NCBI GenBank assembly: GCA_947462335.1
Contig: OX381715.1
Location: 38,726,650 to 38,790,649 of the forward strand
Origin: Harmothoe impar
Taxonomy: Eukaryota > Annelida > Polychaeta > Phyllodocida > Polynoidae
Direction: 5' to 3'
Length of the DNA stretch: 64,000 nucleotides
The translations under genes were made by a program, and so were the position numbers. The notes beneath the pieces were generated by a model. That model saw only the letters and a list, made by a program, of their open reading frames with translations, made no database searches and was not told the DNA's origin. Below are positions 11,573-22,813 of the stretch, one piece after another; position 1 is the stretch's first letter; each line of letters starts with the position of its first letter.

Positions 11573-12695
11573 GGGGAGACTGGGGCACGTTGAACCGGTT
11601 TGACACCTTAATTTCTTTCCTGACCTTGCTAAAGGCATCTGAACTTTGATTTTGCATCAAGCAGTTACCACGGATCATTGCGATATAAGAGAACCTATTG
11701 CACGGCAAATGTGGTCTTTTCTTGAATTTTTCTTGAAATTTAAAAAATAAAATCTTAGGGCGGTTCAATGTGCCCCATGCCACGGGTAGGTTGATCCACC
11801 CACTGGGGCACCTTGAACCACATGCGTTGAACGATCCAAATAATCACCAACATAGATCAATAGGTGAAATTTCAGTTGGAATCAGTTGCTATTGTTACCT
11901 TTGCATAGGATTGAATGTAAACATTATATATTTAATGCATGAAAGTCACTCAATTATAGTTTCTATAGAAGTGACTGAGTTTGTACCTTACACATTTTTC
12001 TTAGGGTCAAATTAAACCAGTTTAAGAGTATTCCTGTTCTTTATTAAGTCTGCATAAATCTTTGATTACATTCTTCTATAATGTAATGCACTGCTCTGCC
12101 TCTGAAAAGTGATAAATCTGGGAATAAAGACACTGTAAATATGTTACACAAGAAAAAAAATTCACAAAGAGTAAACTATGTATTCTATCATAATTTTATA
12201 ACCAAATTGTATTGAATTTGTTTATGTCATTATCCATATTATCTTCTCTTGATACACTACTAACATTGCATCATTATTTAGTCATTTAATTGTCTTAAAA
12301 TTGGCGTTTGTTGTGGCTCAATGTGCCCCATGCTGGTCATCACAGATAAGATTGGTGTTATTCAAATTACATAACACACCCAGCAGTAAAGTTGGGTTCT
12401 ATTCAAGGATTCATATGTATACTTCGACCTCCATAGAGATCTTAGGCCAGCAATGTTTTTTTAATGACACAAGAACAAAAGTTTAACAATTGCAAATATC
12501 TACTTTCAAGGCCATAAACCTTTAATGTTGTCTAACTTTCTCATCAGCATCCTAAAATCATCATGATGTTGCTGATCTGAACCGTCTATATAAGGGGGTA
12601 ATGTGGTAGGCATACTGACAGAAAATTCCCAAAGGAATAGCAAAGAGAGCGGGCGGCTCAACGTGCCAGGGTGGTCAATGTGCCCCGGTCTCCCC
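11573..12695. mobile_element. 1.1-kb TA-flanked element with GGGGCACnTTGAAC iterons
   Basis: The ends are GGGGAGACTGGGGCACGTTG and the complement of CAATGTGCCCCGGTCTCCCC, flanked by TA at 11571-11572 and 12696-12697. The same terminal word is repeated internally at about 11767 (inverted), 11806 (direct) and 12315 (inverted). Repeated terminal words suggest transposase-binding sites (inference). No transposase-like ORF. Elements with this type of GGGGCA..TTGAAC end are common in aquatic animals (general knowledge, family name not certain). Confidence 0.8.
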
Positions 12696-14085
12696 TAGTC
12701 TCTGAATTGTTCAATGTTATAATCAAGATAGAAGTGTAACTGCTAAAATGGAAAGGGTTCGGGGGAAAGCTCCGGGCATGTCAAGTATCTTATTCAACAG
12801 TCAGTAGCTCGAGACTAGGCGAATAACAAACAGTGGCTACTCTCATTACTGTAACACCTAGGGTGTCCTGATAGATTGGCCAACAACAGAGTAATGTGCA
12901 TGACAATAGACAATCATATCCAGAACTGATATCCCCATAGCTTATAGTGAAGTATCTCACATTGTCTGGTCAGTAGCATAATAATCATCTCAACAGGTAG
13001 TGCTAAGAATGATGCTCCTCTACCCCGATGCCCAGCTTTTTCTTAACCAAAAGGAGACTTGGCATAGAATGCGACAGAATACTCCAAATATTTTATTGCT
13101 GGAAAAGTATCCCGAATAGGTCGTCATGACAATAGACAATCATTTATAATTGGCGGAAATAAGGGACTGTCCATAGTCTCAAAAGCAGTGCACATTGACT
13201 GACAGGTATCTCTAGATACCTGAACAGGCAGGACTATGCTGCTGATTGACCCCCTAGGGTCGGTCTGGTACCTAGCAGAAGGAGGCTCAGAGTGTAAAGT
13301 GACTGAATACTGTCTGGTGCCCCATCAACCTGTTGGTTGTGTTATAGTAACTTATAGTAGATACTATTACTAAACGGTTGGCCGTGTGTTATAGCATCAG
13401 AAAAGTCACGTGCCGTTTGTTATAGTATAATAGTACATGTCGAGCATGGTGCCAGTATGGGACAGCCAATTAGCATAATTATGTGGCGTTGGTCATTTCA
13501 CTATGTAGTGAATGCTATCTGAATTAAGTCGAAAGTGTAAAATATACGTTTTATAAAGACAATAGAAAACTCCTTCTTCACATCTCACACTGCCTTATGA
13601 AGGCTCACGACCATCGTGCGTTATAGTGCAACAGACAGTCTCGACGTGAAAAGCATCGTTTTCTATTCTCTAATTATATATAAAGCCTGGTCATGTACAC
13701 TATGCCGGCCTCATTCCCTTTTGAAACAAAATCTCCAGACAGCACTCCCAGGTCAGGGTAGAAAAAGGAGAAAATGACCTAACCCTGCAGTAAGGACAAT
13801 ATGTCAAACACCTAGGTAGATGGAGTCTGAATGTGGAAAATGGACTACTTCCAAAAACCTTTAAGACAACAAAATGTTTTGATGAACTGCAATATTGTTC
13901 TAAACATGCGGCAGGTCGGGGGGGGGGCTCAGGCTGCAGTTTCTCGAGGCAAAAGATGAACGGTTACTGCTTGTCTACATTCAGATGAGATTATTACATG
14001 TTAGATACTAGGGGTAAGAGAACAGGGCGTGGCAGAGGTGCAGCAAGGGAGGAACAGAGAGAAAGGCAATTGCTATTAGGTATAT
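12696..14085. other. No gene seen; diverged short repeat pair
   Basis: The word CATGACAATAGACAATCAT occurs twice (about 12899 and 13128), suggesting an old internal duplication. GTGTTATAG-type words recur near 13340-13430. A G-run lies at 13919-13927. No coding evidence. Confidence 0.4.
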
Positions 14086-14186
14086 AAAATCTTGATAATT
14101 TATGTTAAATGGATGCAACAACATAAACTCAAATATAAACAATTTGAGTTAATGTTATTGCATACATTTAACATATCAAAATTTTA
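14086..14186. repeat. About 100-bp hairpin-forming palindrome
   Basis: The left arm contains TAATTTATGTTAAATGGATG and ATAAACTCAAAT; the right arm contains ATTTGAGTTAATGTTATTG and CATTTAACATATC, in inverted order around a short ATAAACA loop. Probably a small fold-back MITE. Confidence 0.65.
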
Positions 14187-15398
14187 ATCAACAGGTCTGT
14201 CAATTGACATTTTCAACAAGATGTGCCGGTGCCTGCAGCTGTTACTTTGTATACAGTAGTTTACAAATAGCTGATTGAATTATTTTTGCCTTAGCTTATG
14301 CTGAGTATAATTGAGATGTGAGTAAGTAAGTTTATAAGGAATTTACTTAAATAAATTGATAAATAAATAATTGTCATAAGAAGTCCATATCATGAACCGA
14401 TGAAAGGACACTCACATTGCAATACACAACATGTTCTCATAACCAATAGGCATATATTGGTGTGGAGCCATTATTATAGTTGTTCATATTTGTGCTTTGA
14501 ATCTACCCTAGGCGTTAGAGGTGATATGAATACATACTGAGTGTCTCATGCAAAAAATGCCAGTTTACCAGCCAGTGAGCCTGTAAAGAGTAACTGCTGA
14601 TATTTCCCCAGAGAGGGAACAGCTTGATTGATGCTGACACAGCTGCAGTATGATTAACACTAATTCATCTCCCACCAGGGGGAGTCACTAGTTAAGTCAA
14701 AAGCATAGGGTCCTATGGATTTTTGGATATTGTATATCCTTCACGGTAATTGTGGTTTATAATTGGTAGGACCTAATGTATCGGACCACATGGATTATTT
14801 GTTATTGCAGTGCTGTGCTGACACTGTTGGCACCATTTGCACATTACCCTTTGTTCCTGGCCTAGATGGCAGTCACCACTGATTTGTCATAACCAATTTG
14901 CGTCAGGAGCCTACAGAAATCAGTTCTGTCCAAACGGCTGAATGGATGGAAATGGCTTTTCTATGGTTTATGATAGTCATGTACCCCCATGTGGGGGGTG
15001 TGCAGAACTTGGAGTCAGTTTCGTCTTTAACACTTCTATACAGACATGCTCCATGCATCCCTTAAGCTGAACTTTGTAGCTATGGTGGAGAAGGTTTATC
15101 CTCAGGTAGCCTTCACTTGGACTTCGTATCTAACATTCATCTAACCAGCTAACGTTTGGAATATCAGCAACAATGGACAATGAACTTGGGGGATATTTAT
15201 GGATCACAAATGCACAGATGTTTGTAGTGGGTGTATATTTGATCATTTGAAAATTAATTAACGTTGTTATATGAAGACATTGGTTAACATATTTCAGATA
15301 CAAAATCATGCACCAAGAATAGCAAGACTTCTATGAGATACTGTTTAGTGCTTTTTTTTTGGCAAATTAGTATCGTTGAGTGTATTCATATGTGTGTA
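14187..15398. other. No gene seen
   Basis: AT-rich sequence with no supported ORF longer than about 60 codons and no recognised repeat. Confidence 0.4.
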
Positions 15399-16000
15399 CA
15401 GGCAAGGGAAAAGGGAAATCCAATGAAAATGTCAACTTTAAAATTGACATCATAAGCTTTCTAGTGATAGATTACACAAGAAGATATTATTTCTAGTTTT
15501 TGAGAAATGGCTATATGAATATAGGTGGGCACTGCCCTATCCAAAACCCCAATAAGCTCTAAGTCTCATAGTTTCCGAGATATCTCTATCCGATTAGCAT
15601 AATTAGAATAATTAGAAAATGATCATACATTTTCATCCTAAAGCCCATAGATTGTGATCTAGAAATGATAATTTTATTCTGTTTTGACCATAGTGATCCT
15701 CATGAATCATTCTATCAATGAACTTCTTTATTTTCGTTATTTGGAATGTAAATCATGTTTCCATAGCAACACAATATCAACAAGGATGCCCATTTAGGCC
15801 CGAAAACGTTCTTTTTAGATTTGAAATAAGGAAGCTTTTCATTAAAAAATGGAATGTTTTGTATAAGAGTACTGAATTCTCCAGAAAAAAGTACTAAAAA
15901 TGACATATTAGGCTGTTTCTTACATTTCAGGCCATGGTGGAGCCCCCTGGTGGCTAAAATTAGTACTAATCCCGCGGGGATACCCCTTTCTGCTTGCCTG
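15399..16000 (+). mobile_element. CAGGCAAG-family element, intact reference copy
   Basis: Inverted ends CAGGCAAGGGAAAAGG (15399) and the complement CCCCTTTCTGCTTGCCTG (to 16000). The interior carries the family marker words CATGTTTCCATAGCAAC, AAAACGTTCTTTTTAG and GAGCCCCCTGGTGGC. Relatives are at 26085-26420, 51449-54077, 54096-54614, 60486-61024 and 61405-62010. This copy lacks the two insertions seen in the 51449-54077 copy and so provides their empty sites. A 103-codon minus ORF (15715-16026) spans the element and is not conserved in the relatives. Confidence 0.75.
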
Positions 16001-16161
16001 CTCACATGTGTATTTAACACTAGCATTTAACCAATAGCTCTTATCTCTAGTAGGGACTACAATGCACTGCCATGACCATTGTCAAGTATGCTTGGTTGGT
16101 GCAAACAAGGAACATAGTTATCATAAGTCCGGAGTTATTACACAATGGTTATAGTATAGTA

Positions 16162-17510
16162 GGAAGCAGGGGGTCCCATGCACCCGAAGACTATATTTTT
16201 TTAACTTACATTTTTGGAATCCTGAATATCTCTAGTTACAGAATATCTTCGTACCCAAGGTGAAATCGTGTCCCATCAGGGTCATTGGTGGCCATCTTGT
16301 CGGCCATCTTGGCTTTTTCATGAATTATTAGTAAAACCTAACTTTCTCTATAGATTTCCAACCGTTTAAGCTACATGCATGAAATTTTTATATGAGGCCC
16401 ATAACTAATCCCACCATGTACACAAACAACCATTTTGACCTTGACCAAGGTCAAGGTCATGAGAATTGACCTTGAACTTGAAAATTGACCAAATTAAGTC
16501 ATTTGACCATGTATCAACTGCTGTCAACACTTTATTAATGGCATTTTCTCCATCTTAGGATTCTTGTATGAAGAAGACATCAATATCAAGCTATTCAGTT
16601 CATTGGAATTGAGATTAGATGAGATTTTGCCATAGTAACGATGCATTTTCCATTATCGGTATATTTCAGGATTTAGCCGTAGAAAACATGTGATTGGCTC
16701 TGGTATGCCAGCTACTCATGTTCCATAGATTATTTTGGACACACATATCCATCTCAATAGTAACTGTTGAGAATTAGCTACAACCATGACCTTGACCAAG
16801 GTCAAGGTCACTTAATTGACCTAGAATTTGGATAAATCATCAAATGAGCACCTAAAGACCTCTTAAAGCAATGTTAGAGTGTTCAATATATCACAATATT
16901 TTCTTTTATTCATTTCTTTTTATTAGACACATTTCATGAACATATCTATATAATTAAAAGATAGTTTATAAACATTTTTGCCATGACAACCATTTGTTGC
17001 CATCATAATTCTGCATGGTAACAACAGCTTTCCATTATTGGACATGTTGCAATTTACCACTATATAACATATTTTCAGCAATTTCTCAAAGATAGTGGAT
17101 TCCCATTGCTTATTATTGTTTTATCTTTTTGGATAATGAATGCTCTGATATATATAACCTTTATCAAGGTCAAGGTCACATAAAATGACAATAAAGGTTA
17201 GGAAATCAATAATTGAGTGCTTATCGCCCTGTGAGAAGGAGCTAAAACGTAGTTAAGAACATTGAACTTTTCACCTTAAATGAGCTCCATAAAGAGATGA
17301 ATCCACCTGTATCCATCTTTGCTGCTAGTATATTGGAGGGAGAGCCTTTGGTTATCCTGTGAGCATATCCTCAGCACTTCCAAGAAGCTGGTTGCCGCTG
17401 CTGGTGGAGCCTCAGTGTCCGGTAGGGCTCTGGTGGGTGGGACGCCGCCCGGTGGACCGGTGGGCAGTCAGTGTCACCCGTGGTCACGGCCACCTTTCCA
17501 GAACAACCAC
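16162..17510 (+). repeat. Left arm of the giant inverted repeat
   Basis: About 1.35 kb, inverted match to the right arm up to GAACAACCAC (17501-17510) against GTGGTTGTGC (20311-20320). Compared with the right arm it retains 16252-16436, which the right arm has lost at the retroelement insertion, and has about 60 bp of extra or replaced sequence near 17240-17310. Confidence 0.85.
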
Positions 17511-17528
17511 AACTGACCTGGTCAGGCA

Positions 17529-19262
17529 TGGCCTCCAGGTCGCAGGGGAGGCGATCTAAGAAGAAGAAGTCCCCCTCATCGGATGAGGATGAGCGTAGGG
17601 AGGTGCAGGCAACCCCCCAACACCAACGGGGTCCAATAGGAAGTCGGGAGCTGGAGGGATGAAGCACAGTGGTAAGACTGTTCGGCGGAAGGGGGTGAAA
17701 CCCCACCTTGCAGGTCCCTCCTCTTGACCAGCGCAGCCTCCTGTAACTGGTGGTGGCACGAGTTCCAATCCCCCGCCCTCGCCTATCCAGCAGCTGCCAC
17801 AGGAGGGCGCTCAGGACTTTGTTGCCCACCCTCTGGTGACTGGAGTCCTGAACCACACACATGTCTGCTACCTGAACCGCCGGAGGAAGTGACGTGAGTG
17901 GTCCCGTCACCTGCCTCCTCCGAGTGTAAGACAGACGCTCACAAAGTGGACCTCCCCCTCTCAGAGGGGGATATGGATCCCTCGGACAGGGAGATGGACT
18001 CCACAAATAGAAGAAGGGGAGGGAGAGTCCACCGCGGAACAGTCTGCTGCCGTATGACCCTTAGGCATTGGGTCCAGGAAGTCACTCCCTGACGAGAGTG
18101 GGGATGGGCTGCAGTGGCAGTTATCTCCCGCTACCCCTGGAAAGTGGTGTGTGGAGTGGGGGAAACTGCCAGCTGGCCCCCAGCAATACCCAACATCTTC
18201 CTTTCCCCCGTGAAGCTGTAAGTGGTTGATCACACCTCTCTGGTAAATGAGGCCGAGTCCCTGGAAGGGGGAGTTCCACCTGCATCGCCACCTCAGTGAT
18301 TCAGGTGGGAAAAGACAAGGGTGACCTCTGTGCTCTTTGCAGAGGGAGAAGGTGACTCACAGGGGGACAAGGAGCCTGAGGTCCAAGTGTTCTTGGATGA
18401 GGAACAGGTCTCTTCCTTAGGGGACCACACTACCACACTGCTGGGACAGGTTGTAGTACATCACAACAGCCTCTCCGAAGTGCCCGCCAACACCCAGCCA
18501 GTGGTCCAGGTGTGCGAGGTGTCACGCAGCGCTGATGAGAGGAAGTGGGCAGGGGACATTCTCCTTCATTCCCCCGGCCATCCTGGTTGAGGGACAGGAC
18601 ACTAGCGGCGGCCAGTTTCCAGGTTCCCCTATGGCAACAGGTGCCCCCAGTTCATCACACCAAGAGTCGCAGGTGCCTGGCAACCTGGTTGAGGCACAGG
18701 GGGGCTGGCCCTGGCCTGCTTCCTTCTCCCCAGTGTGGCAGGCTACTAGTGCGGAATCAAAGCAACGAATGGACTCCTCTCTACTCAGGGTCGAGGCACG
18801 AGGGATTAGCAGCAGCCCCGCTAGAGGCGTCCATGGGACACTGCTCCCCTCAGGGTTGAGGGAGCAAATCACCCTGATCCCTGCTGCAGCGTCCACAGGA
18901 CATTGAACAACACAAACAAATGGATATGCAGTTGGAGCGGCAGTTGCAAGCCCCGACCCAGCAGAGGTGATAACTCAGCCACCTCACTCTCAGGGGGGCC
19001 TGACGGAGGATCTGACGGCCACACAGTGCCCCATGGCCGGAGGGGTACCCCAATCTATGGGGGTGGATCAGGGCGTGACGAGCCCGAGCCACCAACGATC
19101 ATCTCCGGGACCAGAAAAGGTGTTAGGCCAGCTACCCTTACACAGGGGGTCCTGGTTGCAGAAGGGAAGACAACACTTGGGCCGTCTCCGGCCACCTCCC
19201 CTCGGGGGACGCAAGCCGCAAGTCCTAGGGAAGTGGTTGACCAACCTTCCCACTCCCAGAAG
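17529..19262 (+). pseudogene. Decayed GC-rich coding block inside the giant element
   Basis: Base composition rises sharply relative to the flanks, and short open pieces in changing frames look protein-like. One opens at 17529 with a basic, Ser/Asp/Glu-rich N-terminus (KKKKSPSSDEDERR). Later pieces are rich in Pro, Gln, Glu and Ser (for example 17898-18092, 18321-18590, 18903-19331). In-frame stops and frameshifts separate them, so it cannot be translated as one protein. The long minus-strand ORFs over it (such as 17371-18006) are shadows of high GC. I recognise no domain; it may be the remains of the element's own structural or regulatory ORF, on the plus strand like the two candidate exons downstream. 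Confidence 0.5.
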
Positions 19263-19356
19263 GACAGAATTTATAGTTTTACATCATCCTTAATCATTGG
19301 CTGGGAACATGAAAGATATTTTATTCTATAGGTATGGTTTTCCTGTGCAAAATCCT

Positions 19357-19563
19357 TGGGTTTTTTAATGCATTATTCTCTTTGTCATCATGATGCATGA
19401 TTCCGGCTTTGGGGAGTAACTCGCCAGAGCTGCATTCAAGCATCATGCCATCCCTACAGCGTCATCAACTCCTAAAGGGTTGTCCATGAATGCAGCCCTA
19501 GCAACATTGCCAGGGCTTCATTCATGCATTATGACAACTAAGGGCATAGCACATTAAAGCACT
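19357..19563. mobile_element. piggyBac-like MITE inserted in the giant element
   Basis: Contains TCATGATGCATGATTCCGGC, TCGCCAGAGCTGCATTCAAG, CTCCTAAAGGGTTG and TTCATGCATTATGACAACTA, all words of the 10025-10244 family, in a somewhat rearranged order. It sits just after the GC-rich coding block, where it may have removed a splice donor. Confidence 0.6.
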
Positions 19564-19656
19564 TTGTGTCCCTTAATAAAACAAAAAGCTTGGCAATATC
19601 AATATTCCTCTGTCTGTACATATTTAGTAATGAATGCATTCTCTTATATTTCACAG

Positions 19657-19766
19657 TCCATACCATCACAGTGAATCAGCTATCCAAAATGTGGACAGTG
19701 AAACCCTACACCAGGGCGCCTGTGGTACCCAGGAGACTGAGAAAAGGAGAGGTACAGGGGCCCAGT
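19657..19766 (+). CDS. Candidate internal exon of the giant element's gene
   Basis: Preceded by a good 3' splice site (CTTATATTTCACAG) and followed by a strong 5' splice site (GTAAGT at 19767). The frame beginning at 19658 is open for all 36 codons and encodes a hydrophilic, Glu/Gln/Thr-rich stretch (ending GTGAQ). One base is left over at the 3' end, which fits the phase of the exon at 20102. A second frame is also open, so coding status is tentative. Function unknown. Confidence 0.4.
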
Positions 19767-20101
19767 GTAAGTTACATAACAGGCTGATGTAAGAGGTGGC
19801 CGTCGTGAGGTCCTATATTTTTTCAGGTGAAGTCCTTATTGTAGACCAATCTATAACAGTGCCTTGGTGATAATCAAAATAATTGACAAATTATAACATA
19901 GCAATAGTGTTGTGATGGTTAGTCATGCAGAATTCAAAAAGATTCAAGAGTAACAATGGGGGTTGGTTAAAAGGACTAGAGTCAAAGAAGCTTCCACCTA
20001 GAAATTGCATTTTACACATGAAAGGCATTGAACATGTGATTTTATACCATTCAGCAATGTCAATGCTGTAAAACTATACATACTCCTCTTTGTATCTGTA
20101 G

Positions 20102-20199
20102 CCCATCACTACACTCCTCCACAGAATGCACCACCACCCACAGTCTGTGTAGATACAGGGGAGCACCCCTCACCCATCCAGGGACAAATGGATCCCTAA
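20102..20199 (+). CDS. Candidate terminal exon of the giant element's gene
   Basis: Starts after a pyrimidine-rich acceptor (CTCCTCTTTGTATCTGTAG) and, joined in phase to the exon ending at 19766, is open up to a TAA at 20197-20199. The peptide is Pro-rich (TPPQNAPPPTVC) without recognised domains. The phase agreement has a one-in-three chance of being accidental. If real, it is the 3' end of the plus-strand gene carried between the arms. Confidence 0.35.
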
Positions 20200-20310
20200 T
20201 CAGGTCACACATTGACTGAAGGCTTCACACTGCACCACTAAACCATGTGCTGTGAGTGCAGTAGAGCACCTGCTGGAGTGGTGCAGTATGGGTCGTACAG
20301 TAGACAGGAT

Positions 20311-21331
20311 GTGGTTGTGCTGGAACGGTGGCCGTGACCATGGGTGACACTGACTACCCACCAGTCCACCGGGCTGCGTCCCACCCACCAGAGCCCTGCA
20401 GGACACCGAGGCTCCACCGACAGTGGCAACCAGCTTCTTGGAAGTGCTGAGGATATGCTCGCAGGATAACCAAAGGCTCTCCCTTCAATATACTAGGAAG
20501 TATACTTGGACAGCAAAGATGGACACTGATAGATTCATGTTTTGGCTCCTTCTCACATGGCGATAAGCACTCAATATTGATTTCAAACATTTACTGTCAT
20601 TTCAAGTGACCTTGACCTTGATAAAGGTAATAAATATCAGAGCATCTATTATCCAAATAGATAAGCAATGCTGAGCAATGGAAATCCACTATCTTTGAAA
20701 AAACATGTTATATTGTGGGCAAAATTGCAATATGTCCAATAACAGAAAGCTGTTACCATGCAGAATTATGATGGCAACAAATGGTTGTCATGGCAAAAAT
20801 GTATATAAACTATCTTTTAATTATATAGATATGTTCATGAAATGTGTCTCATAAAAAGAAATGAATAAAAGAAAATATTGTGATATATTGAACACTCTAA
20901 CATTGCTTTAAGAGGTCTTTAGGTGCTCATTTGATGATTTATCCAAATTCTAGGTCAATTAAGTGACCTTGACCTTGGTCAAGGTCATGGTTGTAGCTAA
21001 TTCTCAACAGTTACTATTGAGACGGATATGTGTGCCCAAAATAATCTATGGAACATGAGTAGCTGGCATACCAGAGCCAATCACATGTTTTCTACGGCTA
21101 AATCCTGAAATATACCGATAATGGAAAATGCATCGTTACTATGGCAAAATCTCATCTAATCTCAATTCCAATGAACTGAATAGCTTGATATTGATGTCTT
21201 CTTCATACAAGAATCCTAAGATGGAGAAAATGCCATTAATAAAGTGTTGACAGCAGTTGATACATGGTCAAATGACTTAATTTGGTCAATTTTCAAGTTC
21301 AAGGTCAATTCTCATGACCTTGACCTTGGTC
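20311..21331 (-). repeat. Right arm of the giant inverted repeat, inner part
   Basis: Reverse complement of 16437-17510. It includes the GACCTTGACCTTG cluster at 20605, 20963 and 21316. It breaks at 21331, inside GACCTTGACCTTGGTC, where the retroelement fragment begins. Confidence 0.85.
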
Positions 21332-22735
21332 GTCTCTCCACCCAGCCCCCACTGGGGCAGAGAGGTGCTGATGGGGCGTCACTTTGAGGGCTGCTTCTGC
21401 CTCTTGGGGCAGTCACAACCCTTGTGATCCGGGGAAGCACAAGTGTAACAGACATGCTTATAGTCACAGGAAGCACCACTGCTACATCTGAAGAAGCTCC
21501 ATCTGGCACAAGGCTCCTCTGAATCACCTTGAGACTTATGGGACTTCTGCCTGCTTTTCTTCTTTTTGCCCGAGCCCCCACCTGAGGCCCCTCCAGTGGC
21601 AGAGGGGTCTGAGGCTCCTCCCCCTGCAGGCTTGTGATCAGGCAGGAATTCTGAGATCAGGGCTCCATCACCATAAACAAAGGCCCTAGCCCCATACTGG
21701 TTGGCCCTACCCCTCATCGCTGCATCATATGCCAGCAGCTGGTCCAGGCTGTTTATGTCCATGGCAGACCTGTCACACAGGTACCTCACATGGTCCTGTA
21801 TGTTGCCACAGTGGGGAGTGGGAGGAGTCACCTTGAGGTGCACTGACTGCAGCCTAGACAGGCACCCCATCAGCTGGTCAAACCTGGTGATCCTAGTGAC
21901 CCCCACTGGGAGATGTCTCTTCAGAGAAAAGAGGGACTTGTTCTTTTTCCTGAGCCGCTTCATCTTCTTGGTGCCAGGACTATCTGAATCAAATTCACAG
22001 TCATCAGATGACAGGGGGAGGGGCCCATCAGGAGGCCTGTCACCACCCAGCAGTGGGTAGGTGGGTGGGAGGCCAGGTGGGAGGGGGGGCTGAGGTGCAG
22101 GAGCAGGGGCCCCAGGAGGGGTTCTCACCAACCTGTCCAGAGTCCCTTTGATGTCCTGGACTGTCTCCTGAAGGGTGGTGATGCCCCCCTGAACATCAGT
22201 GACATCCCTCCGGACCTCACTTAACTGGTCCTGTTGTGAGGCCACCCAGTCAGTGAGCCTCTCCACATCATCAGGCTCTTCTTCCTCCTCCTCCCCTTGT
22301 GAGGCCTCCCCTGGCCCACTCCCTCCAGGTGTAGGCTGTGGCTGAGGCTCAGGTGGGTTAACAGTCCTATTAGGCTCCAGTTTGGATTTGGCATGTAGTG
22401 ACATGTTCAGCAAATCCAGTTCACAGTTCTGTCCAGTGGGGGGAGGATGCCTGTACAGGCACTTGCTGCAGTTCCTGGCTGCTCCTGGTATAGGAGGCAT
22501 GATTAATCCAAAATAAGGTTACTCCAGCAGCAGAAAAAAATGGCTGTACCTGGTCCCAGTGTTTGAAAGGTAACTGGGTCACAGGGGTGGATTGTGGGAA
22601 GTGCCACCCCGGTGACCCCTAGGTGGGAAACCAGGAACCAACTGCAGCGTCTGAGTAGCAGACCACTGCAGGAGTATAGTAGTAGACATACACTGATAGT
22701 TATACAGTTATAATAACAACATAATTATAACCCCC
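21332..22735 (-). mobile_element. Retroelement fragment inserted in the right arm
   Basis: This 1404-bp block has no counterpart in the left arm, where 16252-16436 occupies the same place. It contains one complete gag-like ORF (21379-22500) read on the minus strand and about 235 bp of upstream leader (22501-22735). It stops about 47 bp after the ORF, so the downstream reverse transcriptase or recombinase part of a full retroelement is missing. Its high GC differs from the AT-rich arm. Confidence 0.75.
21379..22500 (-). CDS. Gag-like ORF1 protein of a retrotransposon, 373 aa
   Basis: Intact ORF. From the N-terminus: a Cys/His cluster CSKCLYRHPPPTGQNC (residues about 11-26); a Pro-rich and Glu-rich linker with an EEEEEE run; a likely coiled coil (about 79-125); a second Pro-rich linker; a basic KKMKRLRKKNK patch (about 178-188); a more globular region (about 190-290); a Lys/Ser-rich tail; and a double zinc-binding C-terminus. 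The latter has a CCCH finger spaced C-x7-C-x5-C-x3-H followed by a CX2CX4HX4C knuckle. That CCCH-CCHC pairing resembles gag-like proteins of DIRS/Ngaro-type and related invertebrate retroelements (family knowledge; exact clade not provable here). It likely binds element RNA and forms particles. Open frame plus low decay suggests recent insertion. Start chosen at the first ATG, directly before the Cys cluster. Confidence 0.8.
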   Translation of the reverse strand: MPPIPGAARNCSKCLYRHPPPTGQNCELDLLNMSLHAKSKLEPNRTVNPPEPQPQPTPGGSGPGEASQGEEEEEEPDDVERLTDWVASQQDQLSEVRRDVTDVQGGITTLQETVQDIKGTLDRLVRTPPGAPAPAPQPPLPPGLPPTYPLLGGDRPPDGPLPLSSDDCEFDSDSPGTKKMKRLRKKNKSLFSLKRHLPVGVTRITRFDQLMGCLSRLQSVHLKVTPPTPHCGNIQDHVRYLCDRSAMDINSLDQLLAYDAAMRGRANQYGARAFVYGDGALISEFLPDHKPAGGGASDPSATGGASGGGSGKKKKSRQKSHKSQGDSEEPCARWSFFRCSSGASCDYKHVCYTCASPDHKGCDCPKRQKQPSK

Positions 22736-22813
22736 GTAACTAGAGATATTCAGGATTCCAAAAATGTAAGTTAAAAAAATATAGTCTTCGGGTGCATGGG
22801 ACCCCCTGCTTCC
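22736..22813 (-). repeat. Right arm of the giant inverted repeat, terminal part
   Basis: Reverse complement of 16162-16240, near identical (GTAACTAGAGATATTCAGGA through the terminal GGGGGTCCC word). Separated from the rest of the arm by the retroelement fragment. Confidence 0.85.

Larger units (their letters stand above)
16162..22813. mobile_element. 6.65-kb giant inverted-repeat element
   Basis: The outer ends are GGAAGCAGGGGGTCCCATGC (from 16162) and its complement GCATGGGACCCCCTGCTTCC (to 22813), each next to TA. The left arm runs 16162-17510. The right arm is 20311-21331 plus 22736-22813, separated by a 1404-bp insert (21332-22735). Arms match closely and repeatedly carry GACCTTGACCTTGG/CCAAGGTCAAGGTC words. 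The interior (17511-20310) includes a GC-rich decayed coding block, a MITE and two candidate exons. The TA flanks suggest a cut-and-paste type, but no transposase was recognised, so its class is open. Confidence 0.8.

Noticed and set aside
17371..18006. 211-codon minus-strand ORF
   Set aside because: It lies opposite the GC-rich decayed coding block, where few stops are expected in any frame. The plus-strand pieces look more protein-like.
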